Source: Streptomyces lateritius (GTDB lineage Bacteria > Actinomycetota > Actinomycetes > Streptomycetales > Streptomycetaceae). Taken from it: a stretch of DNA of 62,707 bases. A program made the position numbers and the translations under genes. Of this stretch, positions 25,011 through 34,575 are shown piece by piece. Position 1 is the first letter of the stretch; the number at the start of each line of letters is the position of its first letter. The DNA lies in assembly GCF_014649715.1 (NCBI RefSeq), contig NZ_BMTO01000013.1, positions 184,873 through 247,579 on the forward strand, written 5' to 3'. The notes under the pieces are model-generated. The model was not told the DNA's origin and searched no databases. It was given only the letters and a program-made list of their open reading frames with translations.

Positions 25011-27116
25011 TTGTCACCCGAGATGTCCCGCAGAAGGCTCCTCGCGCTGGGCGGAGGCGCCCTCGGCGCCGCCGCGGCCGGTTCACTGCTTCCGCCGTCG
25101 TTGCAGGCCGCGATGGCCGCAGGACCTCCGCCCGGCGGGATGTCGGCGGTCAAGCACGTCGTGATCCTGATGCAGGAGAACCGGTCCTTCGACCACTACT
25201 TCGGCACCCTGCGCGGCGTCCGCGGATTCGGCGACCGCAATGCCATTGAACTCCCCTCCGGCAAGCCGGTGTTCGAACAGCCAGCCGCCCTCGGCCGTAC
25301 CGTGCTGCCGTTCCCGATCCGGGGCGCCGCCGAGACCCAGAAGAAGGATCTCCAGTACATCGGCGATCTCGACCACTCCTGGAGCGGTGGCGACAAGGCA
25401 TGGCGCGGCGGCTGGATGGACGGCTGGGTTTCGGCCAAGACCGCGGCGACCATGGCGTACTACGACCGGCAGGACATCCCCCTCCAGTACGAACTCGCCG
25501 ACACCTTCACCGTCTGCGACGCCTACCACTCGTCCATCCACACCTCGACGAGCCCGAACCGCAACCACCTGTGGTCCGGCTGGACCGGTTTCGAGGCCGA
25601 CGGCAGCCGGGCCGTCACCAACGCCGCGTACGCCGAGGGCACCCACCCCGGGTACCCCTGGCCCACCTACGCCGAGCGTCTCGAAGCGGCCGGGCGGACC
25701 TGGAAGACGTACACCGAGTGGGAGAACTTCACCGACAACAACATCGAGTTCTTCACCACCTTCAAGAAGATCGCGCGCAAGGCCCTCGCCGGCATCGGCG
25801 GGCACACCTTCATGGAGTCCTTCTACGCCGCCGTCCGCGACACGGACGACACCGCCGAGCGGGCCCGTCTGCTCTCCGCCCTCGAGGAGGGGGTGGCCGG
25901 CCTCACCGACGCCGAGCGCTCGCTCTTCGAGCGCGGGCTGCGACGCGTCGAGACCGGGAAGCTCGCCGACGCCTTCCGTGCCGACGTCGCCGCCGGCACG
26001 CTCCCCGAGGTCTCGTACCTCGTCCCGTCCGCGATCGACTCCGAGCACCCCGGCTCCTCCTCGCCGATCGCCTCCGCCACCCTCGTCCACAAGGTGCTCG
26101 ACGCCCTCGGCTCCCACCCCGACGTCTGGCGCCACACCGTCGTCCTGATCAACTACGACGAGAACGACGGCTTCTTCGACCATGTGCCGCCGCCCGTGCC
26201 GCCCGCCGGCACCACGGACGAGCGCTGGCAGGGCCGGCCCACCGGTCTCGGCATCCGCGTCCCCCTGCTCGTCGTCTCCCCCTGGTCGGTCGGCGGCTAC
26301 GTCTGCTCCGAGACCTTCGACCACACCTCGGTGATCCGCTTCCTGGAGCGGCTCACCGGCATCGAGGAGCCCCACATCACCCCGTGGCGGCGGGCCGTCA
26401 CCGGCGACCTGACCTCCGCCTTCGACTTCCGGCGCACCCACCGCCGGCCGGAGGTGGAGCAGCCGGGACCGATCCCTCCCTTCAGCGGGCGCTGGCGGCC
26501 ACAGCCGCCGCTCGTGCAGCGGATGCCGGTCCAGGAGCCCGGCAGCCGCCCCGCCCGGCCCCTGCCGTACCAGCCGGACGCCTTCGCGAAGACCGCCGGG
26601 GGAGCCGGCGAGATCACCGTCACGCTCAGCAACAGCGGCCGGGCGAGCGCGCACTTCGCCCTCTACCCGTACGCGGGCGAGTTCGCCCTCCCTCAGCACC
26701 GGGACGTAAGGGGGATGGAGCAATGGGCGGTACCCCTGACGCGCGATCATTACCGCTTCACGATCACCGGCCCCAACGGCTTCCGCCGCGAGTTCGAGGG
26801 TCCCGCCACGGGCGGCGCCGAGATCACCTCACACATCGACCATCACGACCGTGACCTGCACCTCACCGTCCGCAACACCTCCTCGGCGCCGCTCGCGTTC
26901 ACCGTCCGGCCGCTCGGATACATGTACCCCGAAGACCTCGGCGACCTCGACGGCTGGACCCGTACCGTGACCGTGAAGCCGGGCAGGAGCCGTACGGTCG
27001 TCCACTCGGCCTCCGACGCGCACGGCTGGTACGACATCGAGGTGACGGCGCCCGGCGGCTTCCGCCGCCGCCTCATGGGTCACATCGAGAACGGCCGCCC
27101 GAGCGTCTCCGGCTGA
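25011..27116 (+). CDS. Tat-exported phosphocholine-type phospholipase C
   Basis: This 701-residue exported phosphoesterase hydrolyses phospholipid head groups. The N-terminus SRRRLLALGGGALGAAAAG is a clear twin-arginine signal. The catalytic domain begins HVVILMQENRSFDHYFGTLR with the metal-binding Asn/Glu region and continues through VVLINYDENDGFFDHVPPP, and the C-terminus holds two beta domains typical of bacterial PLCs. TTG at 25011 is chosen because GGAGG ends six bases before it; the ATG at 25023 would sit 18 bases away. Release of phosphate from lipids makes phosphate-starvation control plausible. Confidence 0.9.
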   Translation: MSPEMSRRRLLALGGGALGAAAAGSLLPPSLQAAMAAGPPPGGMSAVKHVVILMQENRSFDHYFGTLRGVRGFGDRNAIELPSGKPVFEQPAALGRTVLPFPIRGAAETQKKDLQYIGDLDHSWSGGDKAWRGGWMDGWVSAKTAATMAYYDRQDIPLQYELADTFTVCDAYHSSIHTSTSPNRNHLWSGWTGFEADGSRAVTNAAYAEGTHPGYPWPTYAERLEAAGRTWKTYTEWENFTDNNIEFFTTFKKIARKALAGIGGHTFMESFYAAVRDTDDTAERARLLSALEEGVAGLTDAERSLFERGLRRVETGKLADAFRADVAAGTLPEVSYLVPSAIDSEHPGSSSPIASATLVHKVLDALGSHPDVWRHTVVLINYDENDGFFDHVPPPVPPAGTTDERWQGRPTGLGIRVPLLVVSPWSVGGYVCSETFDHTSVIRFLERLTGIEEPHITPWRRAVTGDLTSAFDFRRTHRRPEVEQPGPIPPFSGRWRPQPPLVQRMPVQEPGSRPARPLPYQPDAFAKTAGGAGEITVTLSNSGRASAHFALYPYAGEFALPQHRDVRGMEQWAVPLTRDHYRFTITGPNGFRREFEGPATGGAEITSHIDHHDRDLHLTVRNTSSAPLAFTVRPLGYMYPEDLGDLDGWTRTVTVKPGRSRTVVHSASDAHGWYDIEVTAPGGFRRRLMGHIENGRPSVSG

Positions 27117-27263
27117 GAGCGCCCAGCGACGCACCACTGTGAGTAACACCACGAAACGGGCAAACGATCTCTTAAGGCTGCGAGAGTGGCCTCAAATAGG
27201 TCATGCGTTCTTTGCGGGCTGTTCCCGATCAAAGATCCACGAACCACCCAGGGAGCACGTCCT

Positions 27264-29561
27264 TTGGCAGCCATCGCACGGTGGTGCGTCGCGCACCGCC
27301 TCGTCGTCGTTCTGCTCTGGCTCCTCGCTCTCGGCGGCGCGACCACCGCGGCGGCGGTCGCCGGAAGCGCGTACTCCAACGACTACGAAGTCCCCGGCAC
27401 CGAGTCGGGCCGTGCCACCGCCCTCCTCGACCAGGGTTTCCCCGGCGCCGGCGGCGACAGCGACACCATCGTCTGGCACACCGAGCGGGGCAGCGTCCGC
27501 GCCGGCGCCGTCGAACAGCGCATGACCGAGATGCTCGACGAGGTCGCCGACCTGCCCGGCATAGCCGCGGTCGCCTCACCGTACGGAGAGAGCCCGGCCG
27601 CCCAGGCCCGGATCAGCGAGGACGGGCGCACCGCCTACGCCGCCGTCAGCTTCCACGAGCAGGCCGACGACATCCCCCAGAGCCAGGCGCGTGCGCTCGT
27701 CGACACCGCGAAGGCGGCCGCCGGCGACGGCGTCCGGGTCGAACTCGGCGGCAGCGCCATCGCCCTCACGGAGGCCCCCGGCGGTCATCTCGCCGAAGCC
27801 GTCGGTGTCGTCGTCGCGGCCGTCGTCCTCTTCCTCGCCTTCGGTTCGCTCGCCGCCTCCGCGCTCCCCATCGCCACCGCCCTGGTCAGCGTCGGCATCG
27901 CGTACTCCGGGATCGGTCTCCTCGGCCACGTCATGACGGTCGCCGACTTCGCCCCCATGCTGGGCGTGCTCATCGGCCTCGGCGTCGGCATCGACTACGC
28001 CCTGTTCATCGTCACGAGACACCGCAAGGGCCTCAAACGCGGGCTGCCCGTCCCCGAGGCCGCGCGGATCGCCGTCGCCACCACGGGCCGCGCCGTCGTC
28101 TTCGCCGGCGCGACCGTCTGCATCGCCCTCCTCGGCATGCTGATCCTGCGGCTCAGCTTCCTCAACGGCGTCGCCATCGCCGCCTCCCTCACCGTCGTCC
28201 TCACGGTCGCCGCCTCCGTCACCCTGCTGCCGGCGCTGCTCTCCCTCATCGGGATGCGGGCGCTCAGCCGGCGCGAGCGACGCCGGCTCGCCGAGCACGG
28301 CCCGCAGCCCGAACCGCCCACCGGCTTCGCCGCCCGCTGGTCCGCCTTCGTCGAGCGCCACCCCAAGCTGCTCGGCGCGTTCGCCGCCGTCGTCATGCTC
28401 GCCCTGGCCCTGCCCACGTTCTCGCTCCACCTCGGCACCTCCGACCAGGGCAACAACCCGGCCACGGCGACGACCCGACAGGCGTACGACCTGCTGGCCG
28501 ACGGCTTCGGGCCCGGCGTCAACGGGCCTCTGACCCTCGTCGCCGAGATCGACGGCGCCGACGACCGGGTCGCGCTCGGCGACCTGCCGGCCGCGCTGGC
28601 GAACACCCGCGGGGTCGAGGCCGTCTCCCCGATCACGTACAACGGCGCCGGGGACACGGCCATTCTCGTCGTCGTACCGGAGTCCTCGCCGCAGTCGAAG
28701 GCGACCAGCGAACTCGTCGACCGGCTGCGCCAGGACGTCCTGCCCGTGGCCGAGCACGGCACCTCGCTCGACGTGCACGTCGGCGGCATCACCGCCTCCT
28801 ACGACGACTTCGCCGAGATCATCGTCGGCAAACTGCCGCTCTTCGTCGGCGTCGTCGTCGCGCTCGGCTGCCTGCTGCTCCTGCTCGCCTTCCGCTCGAT
28901 CGGCATCCCGCTGAAGGCGGCGGCCATGAACGTGGCCGCCGTCGCCTCCTCCTTCGGGATCGTGGTCGCGATCTTCCAGTGGGGGTGGGGGAGCGAGCTG
29001 CTCGGTCTCGGCAGTGCCGGGCCGATCGAACCCTTCCTGCCCGTGATCATGGTGTCGGTGCTCTTCGGCCTCTCCATGGACTACCAGGTCTTCCTGGTCA
29101 GCCGGATGTACGAGGAGTGGCTGGAGACCGGCGACAACCGGCGCGCGGTCCGGGTCGGCCTCGCCGAGACCAGCCGGGTGATCAACTCCGCGGCGGTCAT
29201 CATGATCTCCGTCTTCCTGGCGTTCGTCCTCTCCGGCGACCGGGTCGTCGCCATGTTCGGAATCGCCCTGGCCGCCGCCGTCGCCCTCGACGCCTTCGTC
29301 CTGCGGACGCTGCTCGTCCCCGCCCTGATGCACATGCTCGGCGGGGCGAACTGGTGGCTGCCGCGCTGGCTCGACCGCCGGCTGCCGCGGATCAGCATCG
29401 AGGCCCAGGAGAGCCGCACGGCCGCCGACGCCCGCGAGGAAGCGGGCGAGGAGGCCGGGCGGGACGCCCGCGAGGATGCCGCGCATGCGAAGATCCCTTC
29501 GCAACGTGTGACGGTTCCGACGGCGGAGGACAGCAAGGATGTTCGCGATATCGCTGGGTGA
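27264..29561 (+). CDS. MMPL-family RND transporter
   Basis: This 765-residue membrane protein has two repeated halves, each a large extracytoplasmic loop and a helix bundle. The proton-relay-type motifs are GIDYALFIVTRHRKG in the first half and SMDYQVFLVSRMYEEW in the second. MMPL proteins export lipids or hydrophobic metabolites; cargo is unknown. TTG at 27264 (reading LAAIARWCVAHRL) is chosen with GGGAG eight bases upstream; a GTG at 27186 is possible but lacks a site. The C-terminal tail is acidic (AREEAGEEAGRDAREDA). It overlaps the next gene by 23 bases. Confidence 0.9.
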   Translation: MAAIARWCVAHRLVVVLLWLLALGGATTAAAVAGSAYSNDYEVPGTESGRATALLDQGFPGAGGDSDTIVWHTERGSVRAGAVEQRMTEMLDEVADLPGIAAVASPYGESPAAQARISEDGRTAYAAVSFHEQADDIPQSQARALVDTAKAAAGDGVRVELGGSAIALTEAPGGHLAEAVGVVVAAVVLFLAFGSLAASALPIATALVSVGIAYSGIGLLGHVMTVADFAPMLGVLIGLGVGIDYALFIVTRHRKGLKRGLPVPEAARIAVATTGRAVVFAGATVCIALLGMLILRLSFLNGVAIAASLTVVLTVAASVTLLPALLSLIGMRALSRRERRRLAEHGPQPEPPTGFAARWSAFVERHPKLLGAFAAVVMLALALPTFSLHLGTSDQGNNPATATTRQAYDLLADGFGPGVNGPLTLVAEIDGADDRVALGDLPAALANTRGVEAVSPITYNGAGDTAILVVVPESSPQSKATSELVDRLRQDVLPVAEHGTSLDVHVGGITASYDDFAEIIVGKLPLFVGVVVALGCLLLLLAFRSIGIPLKAAAMNVAAVASSFGIVVAIFQWGWGSELLGLGSAGPIEPFLPVIMVSVLFGLSMDYQVFLVSRMYEEWLETGDNRRAVRVGLAETSRVINSAAVIMISVFLAFVLSGDRVVAMFGIALAAAVALDAFVLRTLLVPALMHMLGGANWWLPRWLDRRLPRISIEAQESRTAADAREEAGEEAGRDAREDAAHAKIPSQRVTVPTAEDSKDVRDIAG

Positions 29562-30105
29562 CGACGGCGCCGAGCTGAGGCCCCTGGAGCCTTCCCGGGC
29601 CGAGGAGTTCCTCGCCCACATGGACCGGGGCCGCGAGCACATCGGGCAGCACATCCTCCTGGCGGACGTCGTCAAGGACCTGGACTCCGCACGCGCCTTC
29701 CTCCAGGCGTACGCGCAGAAGGCGGCGACCGACACCGGCCGCATCTACGGCATCTGGACCGACGGACAGCTCGTCGGCGGCGTGCTGTTCCGCACGATGG
29801 ACGTGGCGCAGGGCACCGCGGAGGCGGGCTGCTGGCTGGAGCCGTCGGCGGTCGGCCGGGGCCTGGTGACCCGGGCCGCGCGGGTGATCATCGACTGGGC
29901 GGTCGAGGAGCGCGGCATCCACCGGGTCGAGTGGCAGGTCTCCTCGAAGAACGAGGCCAGCATCGCCGTGGCACGGCGGCTCGGGATGAGGAAGGACGGC
30001 GTCCTGCGGGAGAGCTACCTCTACCGGGGCCGGCGCCACGACGCGGAGGTCTGGTCGGTGCTCGCGCCGGAGTGGACGGCGGCGAAGGCGGGACGGGCGT
30101 CTTAA
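29539..30105 (+). CDS. GNAT acetyltransferase (RimJ/RimL-like)
   Basis: This 188-residue N-acetyltransferase has the acetyl-CoA-binding loop at AVGRGLVTRAARVIIDWAV and the following RVEWQVSSKNEASIAVARRLGM signature of RimJ/RimL-type enzymes that acetylate N-termini of ribosomal or other proteins. The substrate is not known. ATG at 29539 lies inside the MMPL gene, with GGAGGA eight bases upstream, so the pair is probably translationally coupled. Confidence 0.88.
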   Translation: MFAISLGDDGAELRPLEPSRAEEFLAHMDRGREHIGQHILLADVVKDLDSARAFLQAYAQKAATDTGRIYGIWTDGQLVGGVLFRTMDVAQGTAEAGCWLEPSAVGRGLVTRAARVIIDWAVEERGIHRVEWQVSSKNEASIAVARRLGMRKDGVLRESYLYRGRRHDAEVWSVLAPEWTAAKAGRAS

Positions 30106-30140
30106 GGCCCCTCTCATGAGGGCCGCCTAGCGTGCGCCTC

Positions 30141-30665
30141 ATGAACCCCAGGACTGACCAGATCGACGACACGACCGCGGACACCACCAAGGACACCGCG
30201 GCGGGCCTGCTCGACGAAGAATTCCAGGACGAAGCCGACGCCGGATCCGACGACGAGCAAGGCGGGGAGATCGAGGCGGCGGCCCCGGTCGCGCCCTCGG
30301 GCGTCGGGACGGGCGCCGCCGCCGTCGTCTCCGCCGGCCTCGGGCTCGCGGCCCTGACCGGGACATGGGTGGGGAAGATCGCCAGCGAGCGCGAGACGCT
30401 CATCGGCCAGATCAAGGCACAGGGCGGCACGGCGGCCCAGCAGATCTCCGAGATCTACGGCGACGCCTGGCACACCACCGCGCTGGTCAACGGCGTCTTC
30501 GCCCTCCTCGCCCTGATCACCGCCGTGGTCGTCCTCACCCGCCCGCGGCGCCCGGCCTGGGTCCGCGCCGTGGCCGTCGCCGGAGCCGTCCTCGGCGGAA
30601 TCGGCCTCCTCCTGTCGGCGGGCATGTACGCCGATCTCTTCCTGAGTCTGCCGACGGCGGCCTAG
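30141..30665 (+). CDS. Hypothetical membrane protein
   Basis: I do not recognise this 174-residue protein. The first 50 residues are acidic and threonine-rich (DEEFQDEADAGSDDEQGGE). Three hydrophobic segments follow: GAAAVVSAGLGLAALTG, TTALVNGVFALLALITAVVVL and VAVAGAVLGGIGLLLSAGMY. It is therefore a small membrane protein with an acidic cytoplasmic head. ATG at 30141 is preferred over a GTG nine bases earlier. A hairpin with arms GGCCC and GGGCC at 30106-30124 separates it from the acetyltransferase. Confidence 0.7.
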   Translation: MNPRTDQIDDTTADTTKDTAAGLLDEEFQDEADAGSDDEQGGEIEAAAPVAPSGVGTGAAAVVSAGLGLAALTGTWVGKIASERETLIGQIKAQGGTAAQQISEIYGDAWHTTALVNGVFALLALITAVVVLTRPRRPAWVRAVAVAGAVLGGIGLLLSAGMYADLFLSLPTAA

Positions 30666-30817
30666 GCACCGCCCCGGCACGACCTAGGTACCCCCCCGAG
30701 ACCTGCCTAAGGCCCCCCGCACGCGGAGCATGCGGCACTCGCCCGATGTGGCCGTACCCCCTGGGCGACGAGAGTGGAGGCATCGCAAGGAGCGATACCG
30801 ACACCGGGGAGAACGAG

Positions 30818-31012
30818 ATGTTCGCGTACGAACTGCACCGCATGCACCACGCCGAGCTGGTCCGCGAGGCCGCCGCCCAGCGCCTGACCCGCGACGCCGC
30901 CAGGGCCGCCCGGGCCACCAAGGGGACGCGCCGCTTCGCCCGCCGGTCCGCAGGCCATGATTCCGAAGGGCGGGTGGGACCCGAGCGCGGCCGCTTCGTC
31001 CGGGCCGCGTGA
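30818..31012 (+). CDS. Small basic hypothetical protein
   Basis: This 64-residue protein begins MFAYELHRMHHAELVREA and is rich in Arg and Ala, with a predicted amphipathic helix over most of its length. The ATG is preceded by GGGGAG with six bases spacing, a strong site that supports translation. Its stop lies 7 bases before the start of the LuxR regulator, so they could be read together. No function is known. Confidence 0.7.
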   Translation: MFAYELHRMHHAELVREAAAQRLTRDAARAARATKGTRRFARRSAGHDSEGRVGPERGRFVRAA

Positions 31013-31019
31013 CACCCGT

Positions 31020-34000
31020 ATGGGCAGTACCACGGACGCCTGTGCGATGCTCCACGACGTGGAGACCAGGTCAGTCAGCCCCGTGTTCGTCGGCAGGGCC
31101 GGCGAACTCACCGCCCTCACCGACGCGCTCGCCCGCGCCCACGCGGGAGAACCGCAGGCACTGCTCGTCGGTGGGGAGGCCGGTGTCGGAAAGACGCGCC
31201 TCATCGAGGAGTTCGTCGACGCCGCCTGCGACGGCGGCGCGTTCGTCGCGCTCGGCGGCTGCGTCGAGATCGGTGCGGACGGACTGCCCTTCGCCCCGTT
31301 CTCCACGGCCCTGCGCTCCCTGAGCCGCCGGCTCCCGGGTGAACTGGCGGCCGCGGCCGAGGGCCAGGAGGGCGAACTCGCCCGGCTGCTGCCCGAACTC
31401 GGCGACGTCGGCAACCACGACGCCTCCAACGAGGAGTCCACCGCCCGCCTCTTCGAGCTGACCGTACGGCTCCTGGAACGGCTCGCCGCCGACCGTACGA
31501 TCGTGCTCGTCCTCGAGGACCTGCACTGGGCCGACGCCTCCACCCGGCACCTTCTCGCCTACCTCTTCCGCACCCTGCGCCGCGGCCGGATCGTCGTCGT
31601 CGCCACCTACCGGGCCGACGACATCCACCGCCGCCACCCGCTGCGCCCCCTCCTCGCCGAACTGGACCGGCTGCGCACCATCCGGCGCATCGAACTCTCC
31701 CGCTTCACCCGCGCCGAGGTACGCCGCCAGCTCACCGGCATCCTCGCCGCCGAACCCGACGCCGCCCTCGTCGACGAGATCTTCGACCGCTCCGACGGCA
31801 ACGCCTTCTTCGTCGAGGAGCTCGTCGTCTCCCGCGAGACCGGCTGCGCCCCCGGCTCCCTCACCGACTCCCTGCGCGATCTGCTGCTCGTCCGCGTCGA
31901 GGCGCTCCCCGAGGACGCCCAGCGGGTCGCCAGGATCGTCGCCGAGGGCGGCTCCACCGTCGAGTACGCCCTCCTCGCCGCCGTCGCCCGGCTCTCCGAG
32001 GACGACCTCATCGAGGCGCTGCGGGCCGCCGTCGGCGCCAACATCCTGCTCGCCGTCCCGGACGGCGACGGCTACCGGTTCCGCCACTCCCTGGTCCGCG
32101 AGGCCGTCAGCGACGACCTGCTGCCCGGCGAACGCTCGCGCCTCAACCGGCGCTACGCCGAAGCCCTGGAGGCCGACCCCTCCCTCGTGCGGGCCGACGA
32201 ACGGGCCACCCGCCTCGCCACCTACTGGTACCACGCGCACGCCCCCGCCCAGGCGCTCCCGGCCGTCCTGCGCGCCTCCGTCGAGACCCGCAAGCGCTAC
32301 GCGTACGCCGAGCAACTCCGGCTCCTGGAGCGGGCGATGGAGCTCTGGGACGAGGCTCCCGCCGAGGTGCGCGACTCCCTGCGGCCGATGGACTACGCCG
32401 AGGCGTACCCGCCCTGCGGCTGCGATCCGGAGACCACCCCGCTGCGCTACCTCGACCTGCTGGCCGAGGCCGCGTACGCCGCCCGGCTCTGCGGCGAACG
32501 CGAACGTGCCCTGAAGACAGGCAAGATGGCGCTCCGGCTCCTCGAGGGCGAGGACGACACCGACCGGGACCCGCTCAGGGCCGCCTGGTTCTGGACCGAG
32601 CGATCCCGCATCGTCTCCGGCCTCGGCCGCTCCGACGGCTGGGCCGAGATCGCCACCGCGCAGGAACTCGTCAAGGGGCTCCCGCCGTCCGGCGTCCACG
32701 CCCGCATCCTGGTCGTGGCCGCGGGCTGGGGCATGCTCCACCAGCCCGGCCCCGAGAGCCTCGCCGCCGCCGAACGCGCCGTCGAGTACTCCCGACTCGT
32801 CAAGAACGAGGGCATGGAGCTCAGCGCCCGCCTCACCCTCGGCACCCTCCAGGTCTCCGCCGGCGACCGCGAGGCCGGGCTCGCCACCATGTACGAGGTC
32901 CGCGACCGCACCCGCGCCCTCGGCCTCCACCACGAGTCGGCCCGCGCGCACATCAACCTCTCCCACGTCCTGGAGAACCTCGGCCGCTCCCAGGAGGCCG
33001 TCGACGTCGCCGAGGAAGGCATCCGGCTCACCCGCGACCACGGACTCCTCGACAGCCAGGGATGGGTCCGCGCCAACCAGGCCGAGTCGCAGCTCTCCCT
33101 CGGCCTCTGGGACGAGGCCCAGCGCAACTGCGAGTGGCTGGAGCAGTCGGGCACCAGGTCCAAGCCGCGAGGCTCCGCCACCCTGCGCCTCGCCCAGCTC
33201 GCCGTCGCGCGGGGCGAGCTGGACGTGGCCGAGAGCCGGCTGGCCGCGGCGCGCGAGCACTTCGGCGAGGCCGACCCGATGCCGCAGTACACCGTCCCGA
33301 CGAAACAGGTCGAGCTGAGCATCGCCGCCGCCGCGGGACGGATCCAGGACGTACGGGCCCTGCTCACCGCCGCCGCGGAGAGCGGCTTCCCGCCCGGCAC
33401 CCACCGCGAGGGCTGGCCGCTGCTCCTCGCCGCCGCCACCGCCGAGGCGGACGCCCTCGGCCTGCCCGCCGCGGCGGAGGGCCGCGAGGAGTCGATCGCC
33501 CTGCTCCGCCGCTGCGTACGGGGGCTGGCGACCCCGGCGCCCGTCTGGGTGGCCTACTCCCTGCACGCCTCGGCGGAGCTGGACCGCGCCGAGGGCCGCC
33601 GACCGGTCGAGCGCTGGGCCGAGACCGTCGCCGCCTACGAGCAGGTCGAGCGCCCCTACCCGCTCGCCCTCGCCCGGCACCGCCTCGCCGACGCCCTGCT
33701 GGCCGAGGGCGGCCGCCGCGAGGAGGCCGCCGCGCTCCTGCGCGAGGCCCACGCCGTCGCCGTCCGCCTCGGTGCCCACCCGCTGCGCGAGGACGTCGAG
33801 CTCCTGGCCGCCCGCGCCCGCCTCTCGCTGACCACCCCCGACAGCGCCCCGGAACCCGGGCCCGGCGACGACACGTTCGGCCTGACCCCGCGCGAACAGG
33901 ACGTCCTGCGCCTGGTCGCCGCGGGCCGCACCAACCGCCAGATCGCCGAGGAACTCTTCATCTCCCCGAAGACGGCGAGCGTCCACGTCTCCAACATCCT

Positions 34001-34088
34001 CGCCAAACTGGGCGTCTCCGGACGCGGCGAGGCGGCCGCCCTCGCCCACCGCCTCCGCCTCCTGGAGCCGACGCCCCAGGGCGTCTAG
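31020..34088 (+). CDS. Large ATP-binding LuxR-family (LAL) regulator
   Basis: The 1022-residue protein has an N-terminal AAA-type ATPase (Walker A GGEAGVGKT, Walker B LVLEDLHWAD), a long helical TPR-like middle (about residues 380-930) and a C-terminal LuxR helix-turn-helix (LTPREQDVLRLVAAGRTNRQ...IAEELFISPKTASVHVSNIL). LAL proteins are signal-gated activators. Signal and targets are unknown. ATG at 31020 is the most plausible start, with ATG at 31047 as an alternative; neither has a strong ribosome site. Its TAG stop is supplied by the CTAG at the left edge of the repeat element. Confidence 0.85.
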   Translation: MGSTTDACAMLHDVETRSVSPVFVGRAGELTALTDALARAHAGEPQALLVGGEAGVGKTRLIEEFVDAACDGGAFVALGGCVEIGADGLPFAPFSTALRSLSRRLPGELAAAAEGQEGELARLLPELGDVGNHDASNEESTARLFELTVRLLERLAADRTIVLVLEDLHWADASTRHLLAYLFRTLRRGRIVVVATYRADDIHRRHPLRPLLAELDRLRTIRRIELSRFTRAEVRRQLTGILAAEPDAALVDEIFDRSDGNAFFVEELVVSRETGCAPGSLTDSLRDLLLVRVEALPEDAQRVARIVAEGGSTVEYALLAAVARLSEDDLIEALRAAVGANILLAVPDGDGYRFRHSLVREAVSDDLLPGERSRLNRRYAEALEADPSLVRADERATRLATYWYHAHAPAQALPAVLRASVETRKRYAYAEQLRLLERAMELWDEAPAEVRDSLRPMDYAEAYPPCGCDPETTPLRYLDLLAEAAYAARLCGERERALKTGKMALRLLEGEDDTDRDPLRAAWFWTERSRIVSGLGRSDGWAEIATAQELVKGLPPSGVHARILVVAAGWGMLHQPGPESLAAAERAVEYSRLVKNEGMELSARLTLGTLQVSAGDREAGLATMYEVRDRTRALGLHHESARAHINLSHVLENLGRSQEAVDVAEEGIRLTRDHGLLDSQGWVRANQAESQLSLGLWDEAQRNCEWLEQSGTRSKPRGSATLRLAQLAVARGELDVAESRLAAAREHFGEADPMPQYTVPTKQVELSIAAAAGRIQDVRALLTAAAESGFPPGTHREGWPLLLAAATAEADALGLPAAAEGREESIALLRRCVRGLATPAPVWVAYSLHASAELDRAEGRRPVERWAETVAAYEQVERPYPLALARHRLADALLAEGGRREEAAALLREAHAVAVRLGAHPLREDVELLAARARLSLTTPDSAPEPGPGDDTFGLTPREQDVLRLVAAGRTNRQIAEELFISPKTASVHVSNILAKLGVSGRGEAAALAHRLRLLEPTPQGV

Positions 34089-34262
34089 GCCGTGTCCGTG
34101 AAGTCCCGCCTGGCCCGCGACGGCTGGCACGCACGTTCGCCGCGTTGCCGGGATCACCCGAGTACGCCCGGTACGAGGGTGATCCTCCGTGTTGCGATCG
34201 CACGCACCGGACGCCGCGGGCGCTGCCCTGCGGGCAGACGGCGCTACTTTCCGGACACGACC
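34088..34262. mobile_element. MITE-like element with terminal inverted repeats
   Basis: About 175 bases with inverted ends: left GGCCGTGTCCGTGAAGT (34088-34104) and right ACTTTCCGGACACGACC (34246-34262) match in 14 of 17 positions. The left end directly follows the TA of a CTAG, as does the partial copy at 10433. It contains no coding gene of its own, so it would need a transposase supplied elsewhere; the CTAG site suggests an IS5-like source, which is inference. It sits between two convergent genes and supplies sequence to the stop region of both. Confidence 0.7.
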
Positions 34263-34561
34263 TGGGGGATGTCCGACGAGTCCGACGGCCCCGGCTCCGA
34301 CGGCCCCGCGTCCGCCGGCCTGGTGTCCGTGAGGGCGGTGTCCGGCGTGTCTGCCGGCATCTCGTCGGCGGCCGACCGGCGATGATCATCGTGGGCCCCC
34401 TCGCCCGGGACACGGATCGTCACCCGGCCCGAGGCGAGGTCTATCGGCCCCCGGGAGAGGTCCCCGTCTCCGGGCTCCTCCCGGGTCAGCGCCAGCCGCC
34501 GACGCTCGTCGTCGGTGTGCTTGCGTCCCGGTGCGAACAGCTCTTCCGCCAGGTTGAACAT
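34244..34561 (-). CDS. Small actinobacterial protein (DUF6191-like) with element-derived tail
   Basis: This 105-residue protein starts MFNLAEELFAPGRKHTDDER and has a conserved-looking core RGPIDLASGRVTIRVP, recalling a family of short Streptomyces proteins that I tentatively place in DUF6191. The second half is low-complexity (Asp/Pro/Thr/Ser). The last six codons and the stop (QVVSGK then TAG) come from the right inverted repeat of the MITE-like element, so the C-terminus has been altered by the insertion. It starts 14 bases after the PQQ-type gene and is probably in its operon. Confidence 0.65.
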   Translation of the reverse strand: MFNLAEELFAPGRKHTDDERRRLALTREEPGDGDLSRGPIDLASGRVTIRVPGEGAHDDHRRSAADEMPADTPDTALTDTRPADAGPSEPGPSDSSDIPQVVSGK

Positions 34562-34575
34562 CGTGACCGCCGCCC

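Noticed and set aside
25083..26750. Long minus-strand frame opposite phospholipase C
   Set aside because: No recognisable motif and fully antisense to a well-supported gene.
31071..34157. Reading frame of about 1000 codons opposite the LuxR regulator
   Set aside because: It is Gly/Val/Asp-rich antisense sequence with no domain, a by-product of GC-rich third positions on the other strand.
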